A model generated the notes under the pieces. The model had not been told where the DNA came from. It saw only the letters and a list, made by a program, of their open reading frames with translations, and did no database searches. DNA of 64,000 bases, taken from G963665925 sp963665925. Its GTDB lineage: Bacteria; Bacillota; Clostridia; Peptostreptococcales; Acidaminobacteraceae. Of the stretch, positions 33,759 to 41,878 are shown one piece after another (positions within the stretch are counted from its first letter, which is position 1; the number at the start of each line of letters is the position of its first letter). The position numbers were made by a program, and so were the translations under genes. The stretch is from the NCBI GenBank assembly GCA_963665925.1, contig OY762511.1:1488001-1552000 (forward strand). Direction: 5' to 3'.

Positions 33759-34148
33759 ATGGCAAACCAATATCAAGGTACTGGTAGAAGAAAAAAATCT
33801 ATCGCTCGAGTAAGACTAGTTCCAGGTACAGGTAACTTTACTGTTAATGGTCGTACTCTTGAAGATTACGTTGTATACGAGACTCTAAGAGAAGACATCA
33901 AGCGTCCTCTTAAAGTTACTGAAACAGAAGGTAAATTTGACGTTATCGTTCGTGTTAACGGCGGTGGCTTCACTGGCCAATCAGGCGCAATCCGTCACGG
34001 TATTGCTCGTGCACTGATTCAAGCTGATGCAGAACTTCGTCCTGCACTTAAAGCTGAAGGCTTCCTGACTCGTGATGCACGTATGAAGGAAAGAAAGAAA
34101 TACGGTCTTAAAAAAGCAAGAAGAGCGCCTCAGTTCTCAAAGCGTTAA
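33759..34148 (+). CDS. rpsI: 30S ribosomal protein S9
   Basis: S9 contacts P-site tRNA through its C-terminal SKR tail, which is present (APQFSKR). It is 129 residues. GTGRRKKSIARVRLVPG and the GGGFTGQSGAIRHGIARAL stretch are diagnostic. TAGGGAGGG precedes the ATG. Confidence 0.97.
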   Translation: MANQYQGTGRRKKSIARVRLVPGTGNFTVNGRTLEDYVVYETLREDIKRPLKVTETEGKFDVIVRVNGGGFTGQSGAIRHGIARALIQADAELRPALKAEGFLTRDARMKERKKYGLKKARRAPQFSKR

Positions 34149-34179
34149 TTTCAGCTTTTACCGGATTATTGCAAAAAAC

Positions 34180-34208
34180 AAACACCACAGTTTATACTGT
34201 GGTGTTTT
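34180..34208 (+). terminator. Terminator after rpsI
   Basis: AACACCACAGT pairs with ACTGTGGTGTT, followed by TT. Confidence 0.85.
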
Positions 34209-34219
34209 CTTTTGCACAA

Positions 34220-34259
34220 AATAAAGCCACAGCATTTCATAAATGCTGTGGCTTATTTT
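34220..34259 (-). terminator. Bidirectional terminator, mainly for the mscS gene
   Basis: AAGCCACAGCATTT (34224-34237) pairs perfectly with AAATGCTGTGGCTT (34241-34254). On the minus strand it is followed by TATTTTGTG, on the plus strand by ATTTTC. It separates the converging rpsI and mscS genes. Confidence 0.8.
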
Positions 34260-34272
34260 CATTTAGCCTGGT

Positions 34273-35073
34273 TTACTGGTCGTGTTTGAACAAATTGACA
34301 TCAAGCTTGTTGTAAGGAATTTCGATGTCTTCTTCATCGAATTTCTGTTTGATCATTTCAAGCAGATCAAAGTTGACTGTCCAGTAGTCAGGTGCATTCA
34401 CCCAGACACGAACGTTGTAGTCAAGAGAGCTGGCGTTGTGTGCCGCAAGGCGGATTTGCCAAGCTGGATCCTTGAGAACAAGATCATGCGATGAAACGAC
34501 AGCTTCGATAGCTGCTTTTGCCTTTTCAATCGGCACATCATAGGCAGTACCTATAATAAGATCGACACGGCGTGTTTCCTTAATGCTGTAGTTGGTAATG
34601 GTTGAGTTGGCAAGAGAGCCGTTTGGTGCAGTAATCACCTTGTTGTCAGGTGTTGTCAATGTCGTATAGACAATGCCTATTTCCTGAACTGTGCCTTTTA
34701 CACCGTCGCCTTCAATAAAGTCACCGACTTTGTAAGGGCGAAGGACAAGGAGCAGTACGCCACCTGCAAAGTTCGAGAGAGATCCCTGGAAGGCAAGGCC
34801 GACAGCGAAGCCTGCAGCGCCGATAATTGCGACGAAAGAGGTCGTTTCAACCCCTGCAACAGATGCGGCTGAAATTGCGACAAGGACCTTAAGAATCATG
34901 CCGATAACCTGCTTCATAAAAGTGTTCAGAGACGGATCAACAGAATGTCGATCCATGATTTTCCGAATCAGCCGGCTTATGTAATTGGCAGCGGGAAACC
35001 CGATGGCAAGTACCGCTAGCGCACCCAGCAGCTTAAAAGCATACATCTGTATAATGGCAAAATTAATCATCAT
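34273..35073 (-). CDS. Small-conductance mechanosensitive channel (MscS family)
   Basis: A 266-residue MscS-type channel that releases solutes on osmotic downshock. There are three hydrophobic N-terminal segments, of which the third is the glycine/alanine-rich pore helix (AAGFAVGLAFQGSLSNFAGG). The soluble beta domain follows (RPYKVGDFIEGDGVKGTVQE and TPDNKVITAPNGSL). Size is that of the minimal family members. GGAGG lies 8 bases before the start on the minus strand. It is the only gene between rpsI and the MazG-like gene on this strand. Confidence 0.92.
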   Translation of the reverse strand: MMINFAIIQMYAFKLLGALAVLAIGFPAANYISRLIRKIMDRHSVDPSLNTFMKQVIGMILKVLVAISAASVAGVETTSFVAIIGAAGFAVGLAFQGSLSNFAGGVLLLVLRPYKVGDFIEGDGVKGTVQEIGIVYTTLTTPDNKVITAPNGSLANSTITNYSIKETRRVDLIIGTAYDVPIEKAKAAIEAVVSSHDLVLKDPAWQIRLAAHNASSLDYNVRVWVNAPDYWTVNFDLLEMIKQKFDEEDIEIPYNKLDVNLFKHDQ

Positions 35074-35107
35074 AAATATACCTCCAAATAGTTTAAGTTT
35101 GCACTAT

Positions 35108-35143
35108 ATAGATTATACCAATTCTGGAGAAATTATAATCTAT
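35108..35143 (-). promoter_or_regulatory. mscS promoter inside a 10-base inverted repeat
   Basis: On the minus strand TATAAT (35117-35112) is preceded by TGG, an extended -10. The -10 lies within ATAGATTATA (35108-35117), which has a perfect partner TATAATCTAT at 35134-35143. The arms are 26 bases apart centre to centre, so a dimeric regulator could cover the promoter. Confidence 0.45.
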
Positions 35144-35240
35144 AAATCAAAATTAAGTAACGAAAAAATTAAAATTTGTAAGTTGTATCTTTGGATCATT
35201 GTTTATGCGATATAATATATTAAAGACATGGAGGGACATT

Positions 35241-35576
35241 ATGAAAAAAGGAATATATAAGCAAATCAGCTTGCCTAAGCTGAATAACCTGAAGCCTGGG
35301 CTGGAATCCACATGCCTTAAGCTGATGGAGGAAGCTGGAGAACTGGCTCAGGTCATCGGCAAATTTCGTGGTTTGAATGGAGAAAATACAGCGCTCCATG
35401 ACACAGAAGTTGTTGAACGTATCAGCATGGAGCTGCTCGATGTTGCACAGGTAGCAGTGTCTATGATGTTTGTTCTGGAAGAGCAGTATGGAATCAACAT
35501 TGATGAGAAGGTAGATGAGCACGTGGAAAAGCTGCTCAAAAAGGGATACATGGTAGTGTCAGACTCAGAGGAGTGA
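35241..35576 (+). CDS. MazG-like nucleotide pyrophosphohydrolase family protein
   Basis: A 111-residue all-alpha protein. The MazG metal-binding pattern is visible: EEAGELAQVIGKFRG (ExxE-like) followed by ISMELLDVAQVAVSMMFVLE (ExxD). Such single-domain proteins hydrolyse nucleoside triphosphates or have unknown substrates. GGAGGG before the ATG at 35241 decides the start; the longer frame upstream to 35199 overlaps that site. It ends 5 bases before the MEMO/AMMECR1 gene. Confidence 0.8.
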   Translation: MKKGIYKQISLPKLNNLKPGLESTCLKLMEEAGELAQVIGKFRGLNGENTALHDTEVVERISMELLDVAQVAVSMMFVLEEQYGINIDEKVDEHVEKLLKKGYMVVSDSEE

Positions 35577-35581
35577 TTTGA

Positions 35582-36988
35582 ATGAGCATTTGTGGTGGAT
35601 TTCTAATGCCGCATCCTCCAATTATTGTTGATGCAGTTGGAGGCGCACGTGCACTTGAAGGCAGTACGACAATTGACGGCATGAAGCGGGCCGCGCAAAA
35701 AATTGCGGAGCTTGAACCTGAAACCATTGTGCTTATCACACCCCATGGCCCGACGTTCACAGATGCAGTGGCAATCTATGATGATAACCCTCTCAGTGGC
35801 AATCTCGGGAAGTTTGGTGCACCGGGGGCGGGTATAAGCAAAGAAGCTGATGAGGCGTTGACCGATGAAATTGTTTTTACCTGCTATGAGAAAAACATGC
35901 CTATGGTTCGAATTGATGATGAGCTGGTTGAGCGATTCGATATATCTAGGAATCTGGATCACGGTGCCGTAGTGCCTCTGCATTTTGTGGACAAGGCCTA
36001 TGCTTCCTATAGATTGGTATGTATCAGTTATGGATTTCTGGACCATACAATGCTATATCGTCTGGGTCAGATCATTCAAAAGGCCGCGGAACATCTTGGC
36101 AGAAAAACGCTGGTTATTGCCAGTGGTGATTTATCACACCGATTGTCAGATGAGGGGCCCTATACCTATCATGAAGACGGGAAGGTCTTCGACGATACCC
36201 TGTTGAAACTTCTGCGGGAAAGCCGGTTTGAAGACGTCATACTCATGGACGGCAGCTTGTGCGAAAATGCTGGTGAATGCGGCAAACGTTCAGTTGATAT
36301 TCTCTTGGGTGCACTGAATGGGTTCAAGCCACGAGTAGAGGTTTATAGCTACGAGGGTCCCTTTGGAGTTGGCTATGGTGTTGTTGGTTTTACCGATTTG
36401 GAATCTGATCCAAGCCATTTGTTGCTTGAACGCATTGAGCAGGGTAAAAAAGAAGCCTACTTGCGTCGACTTGAAAATGAGGATGCCTATGTACGTTTGG
36501 CACGGCAATCGATAGAAGCTTATGTACGTACAAAGGAAAGACTATGTGTGCCTGAGTTGCTCCCTAAAGCCATGCTTGAAAATCGCGGTGGAACATTTGT
36601 TTCTATAAAGACAGATGCCGGGCTGCGTGGGTGTATGGGGACCATTGCAGGTACGCGGATTAATGTTGCTGAGGAAATTATTGAGAATGCCGTGAAGGCA
36701 GCTGCATTTGATCCCAGATTTCCTGAAATTGAGCCTCATGAACTCATTGGCCTTCATATTTCGGTTGATATACTCGGAAAAGCAGAGCCCATAGAGGACA
36801 CGCAGCTTCTTGATCCAATCAAGTATGGTGTCATCGTGACATCCGGATACAAGAGGGGGCTGCTTTTGCCGCGCCTGAAAGGGATCGATACGGTTGATGA
36901 GCAACTGAAGATTGCGCTTAACAAGGCGGGTATTGAAAACGACGAAGCCTATACCATAGAACGTTTTGAAGTCATACGACATGAATAA
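35582..36988 (+). CDS. MEMO-AMMECR1 fusion protein (AmmeMemoRadiSam system A+B)
   Basis: A 468-residue two-domain protein. Residues 1 to about 270 are a MEMO/LigB-type class III extradiol-dioxygenase-like domain with the expected histidines (MPHPPI, ITPHGP, NLDHGAVVPLHF and ASGDLSHRL). Residues from about 295 form an AMMECR1 domain (LRGCMGTIAG, AAFDPRFPEIEPHEL). In many bacteria and archaea these domains accompany a radical-SAM protein as a system of unknown function. Here the two are fused, and no radical-SAM gene is adjacent. The MazG-like gene lies directly upstream. Confidence 0.88.
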   Translation: MSICGGFLMPHPPIIVDAVGGARALEGSTTIDGMKRAAQKIAELEPETIVLITPHGPTFTDAVAIYDDNPLSGNLGKFGAPGAGISKEADEALTDEIVFTCYEKNMPMVRIDDELVERFDISRNLDHGAVVPLHFVDKAYASYRLVCISYGFLDHTMLYRLGQIIQKAAEHLGRKTLVIASGDLSHRLSDEGPYTYHEDGKVFDDTLLKLLRESRFEDVILMDGSLCENAGECGKRSVDILLGALNGFKPRVEVYSYEGPFGVGYGVVGFTDLESDPSHLLLERIEQGKKEAYLRRLENEDAYVRLARQSIEAYVRTKERLCVPELLPKAMLENRGGTFVSIKTDAGLRGCMGTIAGTRINVAEEIIENAVKAAAFDPRFPEIEPHELIGLHISVDILGKAEPIEDTQLLDPIKYGVIVTSGYKRGLLLPRLKGIDTVDEQLKIALNKAGIENDEAYTIERFEVIRHE

Positions 36989-36994
36989 AGTCCG

Positions 36995-37029
36995 CGGAGC
37001 CATAAGATATCAATCGGCTCCGTTTTTTT
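36995..37029 (+). terminator. Terminator after the MEMO-AMMECR1 gene
   Basis: CGGAGCC (36995-37001) pairs with GGCTCCG (37016-37022), followed by TTTTTTT. Confidence 0.9.
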
Positions 37030-37079
37030 ACACGAGTCATGAGGCACAGATGCTGTGATTACAGATAAAGATTCAAGAC

Positions 37080-37342
37080 TTATGCACAAAATCTGTGGAT
37101 AAGTTGTGGATAAAACATATAATCTGTGCAAAAAATGTGAATGACTCTTGCGAATACGTGTATAGAATGTGTGTAATTCTTAAGTGTGAATAATTGAAAT
37201 TGAAGAGACGTGGTGGGTTATCAAGTAATTCACATAAATTGTTGGAATAAGTGTGGAAAAACTGTGGGAAATACGCAGTTTTTGTAGATAGATTGTGGGT
37301 AAGTCTGTGGAGTTTTGAAGAAAGACCAGCCTATTATCCACA
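37080..37342 (+). promoter_or_regulatory. Cluster of DnaA boxes
   Basis: Within 263 bases there are three perfect DnaA boxes: TGTGGATAA at 37094-37102 and 37105-37113, and TTATCCACA at 37334-37342. Four more have one mismatch: TTATGCACA (37080), TGTGAATAA (37185), TGTGGAAAA (37252) and TGTGGGTAA (37294). TGTGGGAAA at 37263 and TGTGCAAAA at 37125 are weaker. The stretch is AT-rich and has no gene. The last box lies 8 bases before the ribosome-binding site of the GH18 gene. It could be a DnaA-titrating or replication-control site, or a DnaA-regulated promoter region. Confidence 0.7.
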
Positions 37343-37358
37343 AGGGAAGGAGACTGCA

Positions 37359-39017
37359 ATGAAGCCAGGAAGAATTTTAGCATTTTTAATTCTAGTAGCC
37401 ATGTTGCTGTCGGCAGGATATCACTATGTATCAAAAAATAAGGTTGAAACTGAACCGAATGACGTTTCTCAGCTTGTTGTAATCACAGAGAAAGGTATCT
37501 ATGCGCAGGCATACCCTGAAATTGATGCGGAGTGGCTTGTTAAGGGATATTGGATTCCTCAATCGCTACTGGAATACTATTCGATTTTCGCAGATTATGA
37601 CGAAGAGGATGGACTGGTTACCCTTTCTGATGGATACCACACCATTCGTTATGATTTGATTTACGGGGATGCATGGCTTGACAATCAGACCTTCACCATG
37701 AAAGCGCCTGTCTATGATTTGGGACAAATATGGGTGTCGGCTTCAGATATTGCGTCGGTATTCAACCTTGAATACGATATGAAGGCAGCACGAAAGACCC
37801 TGTTTTTAAAAAACAGGGCTGTATCTTACAACCTTGCCTCACTGAATGACAAGGCCCTTCTCTTCATGCAGACAGATGAAGTGCGCGTGTTGGAGCAACT
37901 CAAAAAAGATGCGTCGGTCGTCGTGTTTGAAGCTGAGCCGGGATACAAGCATGTCATGACCGCAGATTATCAGGTCGGATATATCAAATCAGACCTGCTG
38001 GGCGAAGCGACCTATGTTGATAAAAGCGATGAAGCGAAGGTGCCCCTTACGCGGGAAACACCGGTATTTCTAACCTGGGAGATTTATGGCAGAGGGTATG
38101 ATACAGCGAAGATTGGGCCACTGACGGGTGTGAATGTAATATCGCCCACATGGTATGCGCTTTCAGATTCAAAGGGTAATTTTGATAACAAGTCCAGTGA
38201 GGCATATATTGATTGGGCCAAGTCGCGCGGCTATGAGCTTTGGACCCTTGTTTCCAATGATTTTGACGTGGATAGGACAAGTGCATTTTTGCATAGTGCA
38301 CAGGCGCGGACCGATTTCATTGAAAATTTGCTGGGTGAATATCTGGCAAAGGATTACGAAGGTGTGAATATTGATTTTGAGAATATCTATAAAGAAGACA
38401 AAAGAGCCCTAACGCAATTTGTCGCAGAGCTGACAGCGGCATTCAGGGCAAAGGGGCTTGTGGTCAGCATGGATGTTACCGTACCTGGTGGAAGTGATAC
38501 CTGGTCAAAATGCTATGACAGGGAATCCCTTGGACAGATTGTCGACTATCTTGCTATAATGACATACGACGAGCACTGGGCGAGCAGTCCCATCAGTGGT
38601 TCCGTGGCATCCTACAAGTGGGTGCGGGAAAACATGATAAAAATCAGTGAAATGGTTCCCTCTGAAAAATTGCTCCTAGGCATACCCTATTACATGCGTG
38701 TATGGACTGAAGTGCCGTCTCAGACTTTTGCCAACCAGATGGATGTCAAATCTGGCGTTCTCAATATGCCGAACGCTGAAAAATTCATCATGGAAAAGAA
38801 TCTCAACCTGATTTGGGATGAAAACGCCAGACAACATTATGCGGGATATTTCGAAGATGGTGCACTTAAGAAAATATGGTTTGAAAATGCCAGATCGATA
38901 AAAGAAAAAGCAGCTCTGGTCAATGAACTGGATCTTGGTGGTGCAGCGGTGTGGCGGCGTGGTTTTGAGACTGAAGACATTTGGGGCATCATCTCTGAGG
39001 CGCTGTATAAGGAATAG
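37359..39017 (+). CDS. Membrane-anchored glycoside hydrolase family 18 protein
   Basis: A 552-residue exported protein. It has an N-terminal membrane anchor (about residues 5-23), a copper-amine-oxidase-like stalk domain (about 60-150), an SH3-like segment (about 170-210) and a C-terminal GH18 barrel with the catalytic glutamate in GVNIDFENI near residue 340, then MTYDEHW and LGIPYYMRVW. Relatives cleave peptidoglycan or chitin-like polymers, and several act on the spore cortex. GGAAGGAG precedes the ATG at 37359; the frame upstream from 37251 runs through the DnaA boxes and is rejected. Confidence 0.85.
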   Translation: MKPGRILAFLILVAMLLSAGYHYVSKNKVETEPNDVSQLVVITEKGIYAQAYPEIDAEWLVKGYWIPQSLLEYYSIFADYDEEDGLVTLSDGYHTIRYDLIYGDAWLDNQTFTMKAPVYDLGQIWVSASDIASVFNLEYDMKAARKTLFLKNRAVSYNLASLNDKALLFMQTDEVRVLEQLKKDASVVVFEAEPGYKHVMTADYQVGYIKSDLLGEATYVDKSDEAKVPLTRETPVFLTWEIYGRGYDTAKIGPLTGVNVISPTWYALSDSKGNFDNKSSEAYIDWAKSRGYELWTLVSNDFDVDRTSAFLHSAQARTDFIENLLGEYLAKDYEGVNIDFENIYKEDKRALTQFVAELTAAFRAKGLVVSMDVTVPGGSDTWSKCYDRESLGQIVDYLAIMTYDEHWASSPISGSVASYKWVRENMIKISEMVPSEKLLLGIPYYMRVWTEVPSQTFANQMDVKSGVLNMPNAEKFIMEKNLNLIWDENARQHYAGYFEDGALKKIWFENARSIKEKAALVNELDLGGAAVWRRGFETEDIWGIISEALYKE

Positions 39018-39034
39018 AACAAGGGGGTGTACCG

Positions 39035-39250
39035 ATGGAATACAATATGAAAAAACTCATCCGATATGGTGTACTTCTAATGCTGGGGCTATCCTTTGTG
39101 GTATATGGCATGATTGATCTTGCAGTATCAAAGTATTCACCAGAACCTCTGTCGGATGCTCAAATCATTGAACGAGCCAAAGACCTAGGGCTGGTTGATG
39201 TCAAAGAGCAGTGGATAGAATCTACAGATAAGAATGAAAATAGGGATTAA
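39035..39250 (+). CDS. Small single-pass membrane protein of unknown function
   Basis: A 71-residue frame with a basic N-terminus, one hydrophobic segment (about residues 11-30) and a polar tail (LSDAQIIERAKDLGLVDVKE). The tail resembles a helix seen near peptidoglycan-processing enzymes of Clostridia, but I cannot assign a family. GGGGGTG precedes the ATG. It is 17 bases after the GH18 gene, so the two are probably co-transcribed. Confidence 0.7.
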   Translation: MEYNMKKLIRYGVLLMLGLSFVVYGMIDLAVSKYSPEPLSDAQIIERAKDLGLVDVKEQWIESTDKNENRD

Positions 39251-39294
39251 ATCTGATCTGGTATGGTATTAATTAGAAAAAGGAGGCGGATACC

Positions 39295-39702
39295 ATGAAA
39301 GAGCAATCCCTCGTAATCATAAAACCGGATGCGGTAAAGAAAAAACTGATCGGCAGAATCATATCTGCTTATGAAGAAAACGGCCTTGAAATTGAAGCGG
39401 CTTATACTACGGTGCCATCGGAAGAATTGCTTGCAAAGCATTATGAAGAGCACGTGGGAAGAGATTTCTATGAACCCCTTCTAGAGTTTATGGGAAGTGG
39501 TCTTGTGGTTGTCATGGTTGTTTCTGGAGAAAATGCAGTTGAGATTGTCCGGGAAATCAATGGAGCAACAAATCCTGCCAAGGCACGGCCATGTACTCTG
39601 AGATACAAGTATGGAACGAATGTTCAGAAGAATGTGGTACACGGTGCGGCAACACTGGAAGACGCTAAAAGAGAGATTTCAATCTGGTTTTCAAAAGAGT
39701 AG
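39295..39702 (+). CDS. ndk: Nucleoside diphosphate kinase
   Basis: Transfers phosphate from ATP to other NDPs. It is 135 residues. EQSLVIIKPDAVKKKLIGRI at the start, the substrate-loop equivalent near residue 90 (ATNPAKARPCTLR) and the phospho-histidine in NVVHGAATLEDA are present. The usual HGSD is HGAA here. AGGAGGCGG precedes the ATG. Confidence 0.92.
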   Translation: MKEQSLVIIKPDAVKKKLIGRIISAYEENGLEIEAAYTTVPSEELLAKHYEEHVGRDFYEPLLEFMGSGLVVVMVVSGENAVEIVREINGATNPAKARPCTLRYKYGTNVQKNVVHGAATLEDAKREISIWFSKE

Positions 39703-39736
39703 CTTGATTTTGAAATAAGGCTCATGTATTCTTATA

Positions 39737-39766
39737 AAGGCTATGGCAGAGATCATAGCCTTTTTT
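39737..39766 (+). terminator. Terminator after ndk
   Basis: AAGGCTATG pairs with CATAGCCTT, followed by TTTT. Confidence 0.9.
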
Positions 39767-39849
39767 GATTGTACTATTCGCAGCCGTGCTCATTGAAGGG
39801 CAGGTGCGTATGCATAAGGATAAACCATTAAACCGAAGTGAGGTAAAAA

Positions 39850-41463
39850 ATGATTAGAATATCTCAAATCAAGCTGGATGTGAATGAGAATGTGGAGGCA
39901 GTCGCTTCAAAAATTGCAAAACAGCTGCGCCTGAAAAGGGAAGAGATACTGAGTTATGCCATATATAAGGAATCTATCGATGCAAGACGAGGCACCGTAA
40001 AAAAGGTTTATACGGTCGATTTTGAAGTTGCAAATGAGAACAAGCTCCTAGGGAAGTACAAGAATCTTTCAAAGGCCCCCGATCTTGAATACCATCAGGT
40101 TTCGAGCGGTGAAAAGAAACTGACGGACAGACCGGTTATCGTAGGCTTTGGACCGGCAGGGATATTTGCTGGCCTGACACTCGCGGAAGCGGGATACGCG
40201 CCGATCATACTGGAACGGGGTGAAGCCGTAGAGGAACGCACACATACGGTTGAGTCATTTTGGAGCTCTGGAGTGCTAAGTACAGAGTCTAATGTCCAGT
40301 TCGGTGAAGGCGGCGCAGGGACCTTTTCAGATGGTAAGCTGACAACGCGCATTAAGGATTTGAGGTGCAGGAAAGTATTGAAGGCGCTTGTAGATGCAGG
40401 TGCACCGGCAGAAATACTCTATAAAAATAAACCCCACGTTGGGACAGACAAGCTCAAACCAACGGTTATGGGTATTCGTGAAAAAATTATTGCTCTTGGC
40501 GGTGAAATCAGGTTCAGCACAAGGGTGGATGAACTGATTATTCAAGAGGATGCAGTCAAGGGTGTCAAAACCTCTTCAGACGATGTCGTTACGTCTGAAA
40601 TTGTAATTATGGCCATGGGACACAGCGCGAGAGACACATTTGAAATGCTCCATGACAAGAAGGTTGCAATGCAGGCCAAGCCATTTGCCGTAGGGGTTCG
40701 TATCGAGCATCCCCAAGCGCTTGTTGATCGTGTTCAGTACTCGAGCGAAAAGCGCCCTGAGGGGCTTGGCGCTGCAGAATACAGGCTGACCCATCAGACT
40801 GAGGATGGAAGGGGCGTGTACACCTTCTGCATGTGCCCTGGCGGCTTGGTCGTGGCATCCTCTTCTGAGGAAGGACGTCTTGTCGTCAATGGTATGAGTG
40901 AGTATGCGCGTGACGCTGTGAATGCAAACAGTGCCCTGCTTGTTACCGTGACACCGGAAGACTATGAAGACCTAGGGCCTCTATCAGGTGTTCGCTTCCA
41001 GCGGATGCTGGAGGAAAAGGCCTTTAAGGCAGGTGGGGAAAATTATGCCGCACCGGTTCAACGCGTTGGTGATTTCCTAAAGGGTCAGAAGACGGTTTTT
41101 GAAAAGACATGGAGTGTCCAGCCGAGCTATAGACCGAGGGTCATGGGCACAGATTTTTCAGAAATATTTCCGCAGTTCATTTTGGATGCGCTCAGGGAAG
41201 CTATACCCGCTATGGATAAGAAGCTGCATGGATTTGCAAGAGAAGATGCGGTTCTTACGGCGATTGAGTCACGCAGCTCGTCACCCCTTCGAATTCATAG
41301 GAATGAGGAGACCCTTGAAAGTACCAGCACCCGAGGCTTATTCCCATGTGGCGAAGGGGCTGGCTATGCAGGCGGAATCATGTCGTCAGCTGTTGATGGC
41401 ATAAGAGTTGCCGAGCGTATTATCATGGAATATCAAAAAATACAAAAAAATGGCGATTGCTGA
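39850..41463 (+). CDS. FAD-dependent dehydrogenase of unknown substrate
   Basis: A 537-residue flavoprotein. An N-terminal region of about 90 residues (KIAKQLRLKREEILSYAIYK) precedes the dinucleotide fold (VGFGPAGIFAGLTLAEAG from about residue 97, ending in ILERG). A second fold region carries VIMAMGHSARDTFEML, and the C-terminus has LFPCGEGAGYAGGIMSSAVD. This is the architecture of the uncharacterised BFD-less FAD dehydrogenase family widespread in Clostridia. The reaction is not known. It is transcribed alone, between two terminators. Confidence 0.85.
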   Translation: MIRISQIKLDVNENVEAVASKIAKQLRLKREEILSYAIYKESIDARRGTVKKVYTVDFEVANENKLLGKYKNLSKAPDLEYHQVSSGEKKLTDRPVIVGFGPAGIFAGLTLAEAGYAPIILERGEAVEERTHTVESFWSSGVLSTESNVQFGEGGAGTFSDGKLTTRIKDLRCRKVLKALVDAGAPAEILYKNKPHVGTDKLKPTVMGIREKIIALGGEIRFSTRVDELIIQEDAVKGVKTSSDDVVTSEIVIMAMGHSARDTFEMLHDKKVAMQAKPFAVGVRIEHPQALVDRVQYSSEKRPEGLGAAEYRLTHQTEDGRGVYTFCMCPGGLVVASSSEEGRLVVNGMSEYARDAVNANSALLVTVTPEDYEDLGPLSGVRFQRMLEEKAFKAGGENYAAPVQRVGDFLKGQKTVFEKTWSVQPSYRPRVMGTDFSEIFPQFILDALREAIPAMDKKLHGFAREDAVLTAIESRSSSPLRIHRNEETLESTSTRGLFPCGEGAGYAGGIMSSAVDGIRVAERIIMEYQKIQKNGDC

Positions 41464-41469
41464 TAAAAA

Positions 41470-41516
41470 GAGCTGGGTATTTGTTATAACAGTGGCAAAA
41501 CCCGGCTCATTATTTT
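41470..41516 (+). terminator. Terminator after the FAD dehydrogenase gene
   Basis: GAGCTGGGT (41470-41478) pairs with ACCCGGCTC (41500-41508), followed by ATTATTTTG. Confidence 0.75.
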
Positions 41517-41588
41517 GCATAAATATTAACAAAACGTAATATATACATTGTTAAATTTCAAACAATTCAGAATAATGAATTCCAAAAC

Positions 41589-41617
41589 TTGAAAAGGAAT
41601 AAGCGATGTGCTAAAAT
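41589..41617 (+). promoter_or_regulatory. Distal promoter of the NSS transporter gene
   Basis: TTGAAA (41589-41594), 17 bases and TAAAAT (41612-41617). Its transcript would carry a leader of about 255 bases. The gap of 415 bases before the transporter holds this and the next promoter; no gene was seen in it. Confidence 0.55.
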
Positions 41618-41733
41618 TTTAGTAAGGGTTATGAAAATATTTGAATAGAAAGAATCAGTTATAGCAACATATACAACTGGATAAGCCATCAAAAAAACGC
41701 AATGAAAAGTTATGTGAAATTTGGGGGATTCTA

Positions 41734-41762
41734 TTGTCATACTTTCATCGGTGTGCTAGAAT
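41734..41762 (+). promoter_or_regulatory. Proximal promoter of the NSS transporter gene
   Basis: TTGTCA (41734-41739), 17 bases and TAGAAT (41757-41762), about 115 bases before the start codon. Confidence 0.7.
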
Positions 41763-41878
41763 CATATACGATTGTTACAAAATTGTTAATACTCAAAAAA
41801 GTGTATTAACTTTGTAAAACGATATTTGGATGGATTGGCCATCTAGATATAGAAATCATTGTGTAAGGGGGAAATTTC

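Noticed and set aside
37060..37358. Chromosomal origin of replication
   Set aside because: No dnaA, dnaN, rpmH or recF is in the window, and no clear unwinding element is next to the boxes; it is reported as a DnaA-box cluster only.
37251..37358. In-frame upstream extension of the GH18 gene
   Set aside because: It would place DnaA boxes in coding sequence and lacks a ribosome-binding site, whereas ATG 37359 has a strong one before a clear membrane anchor.
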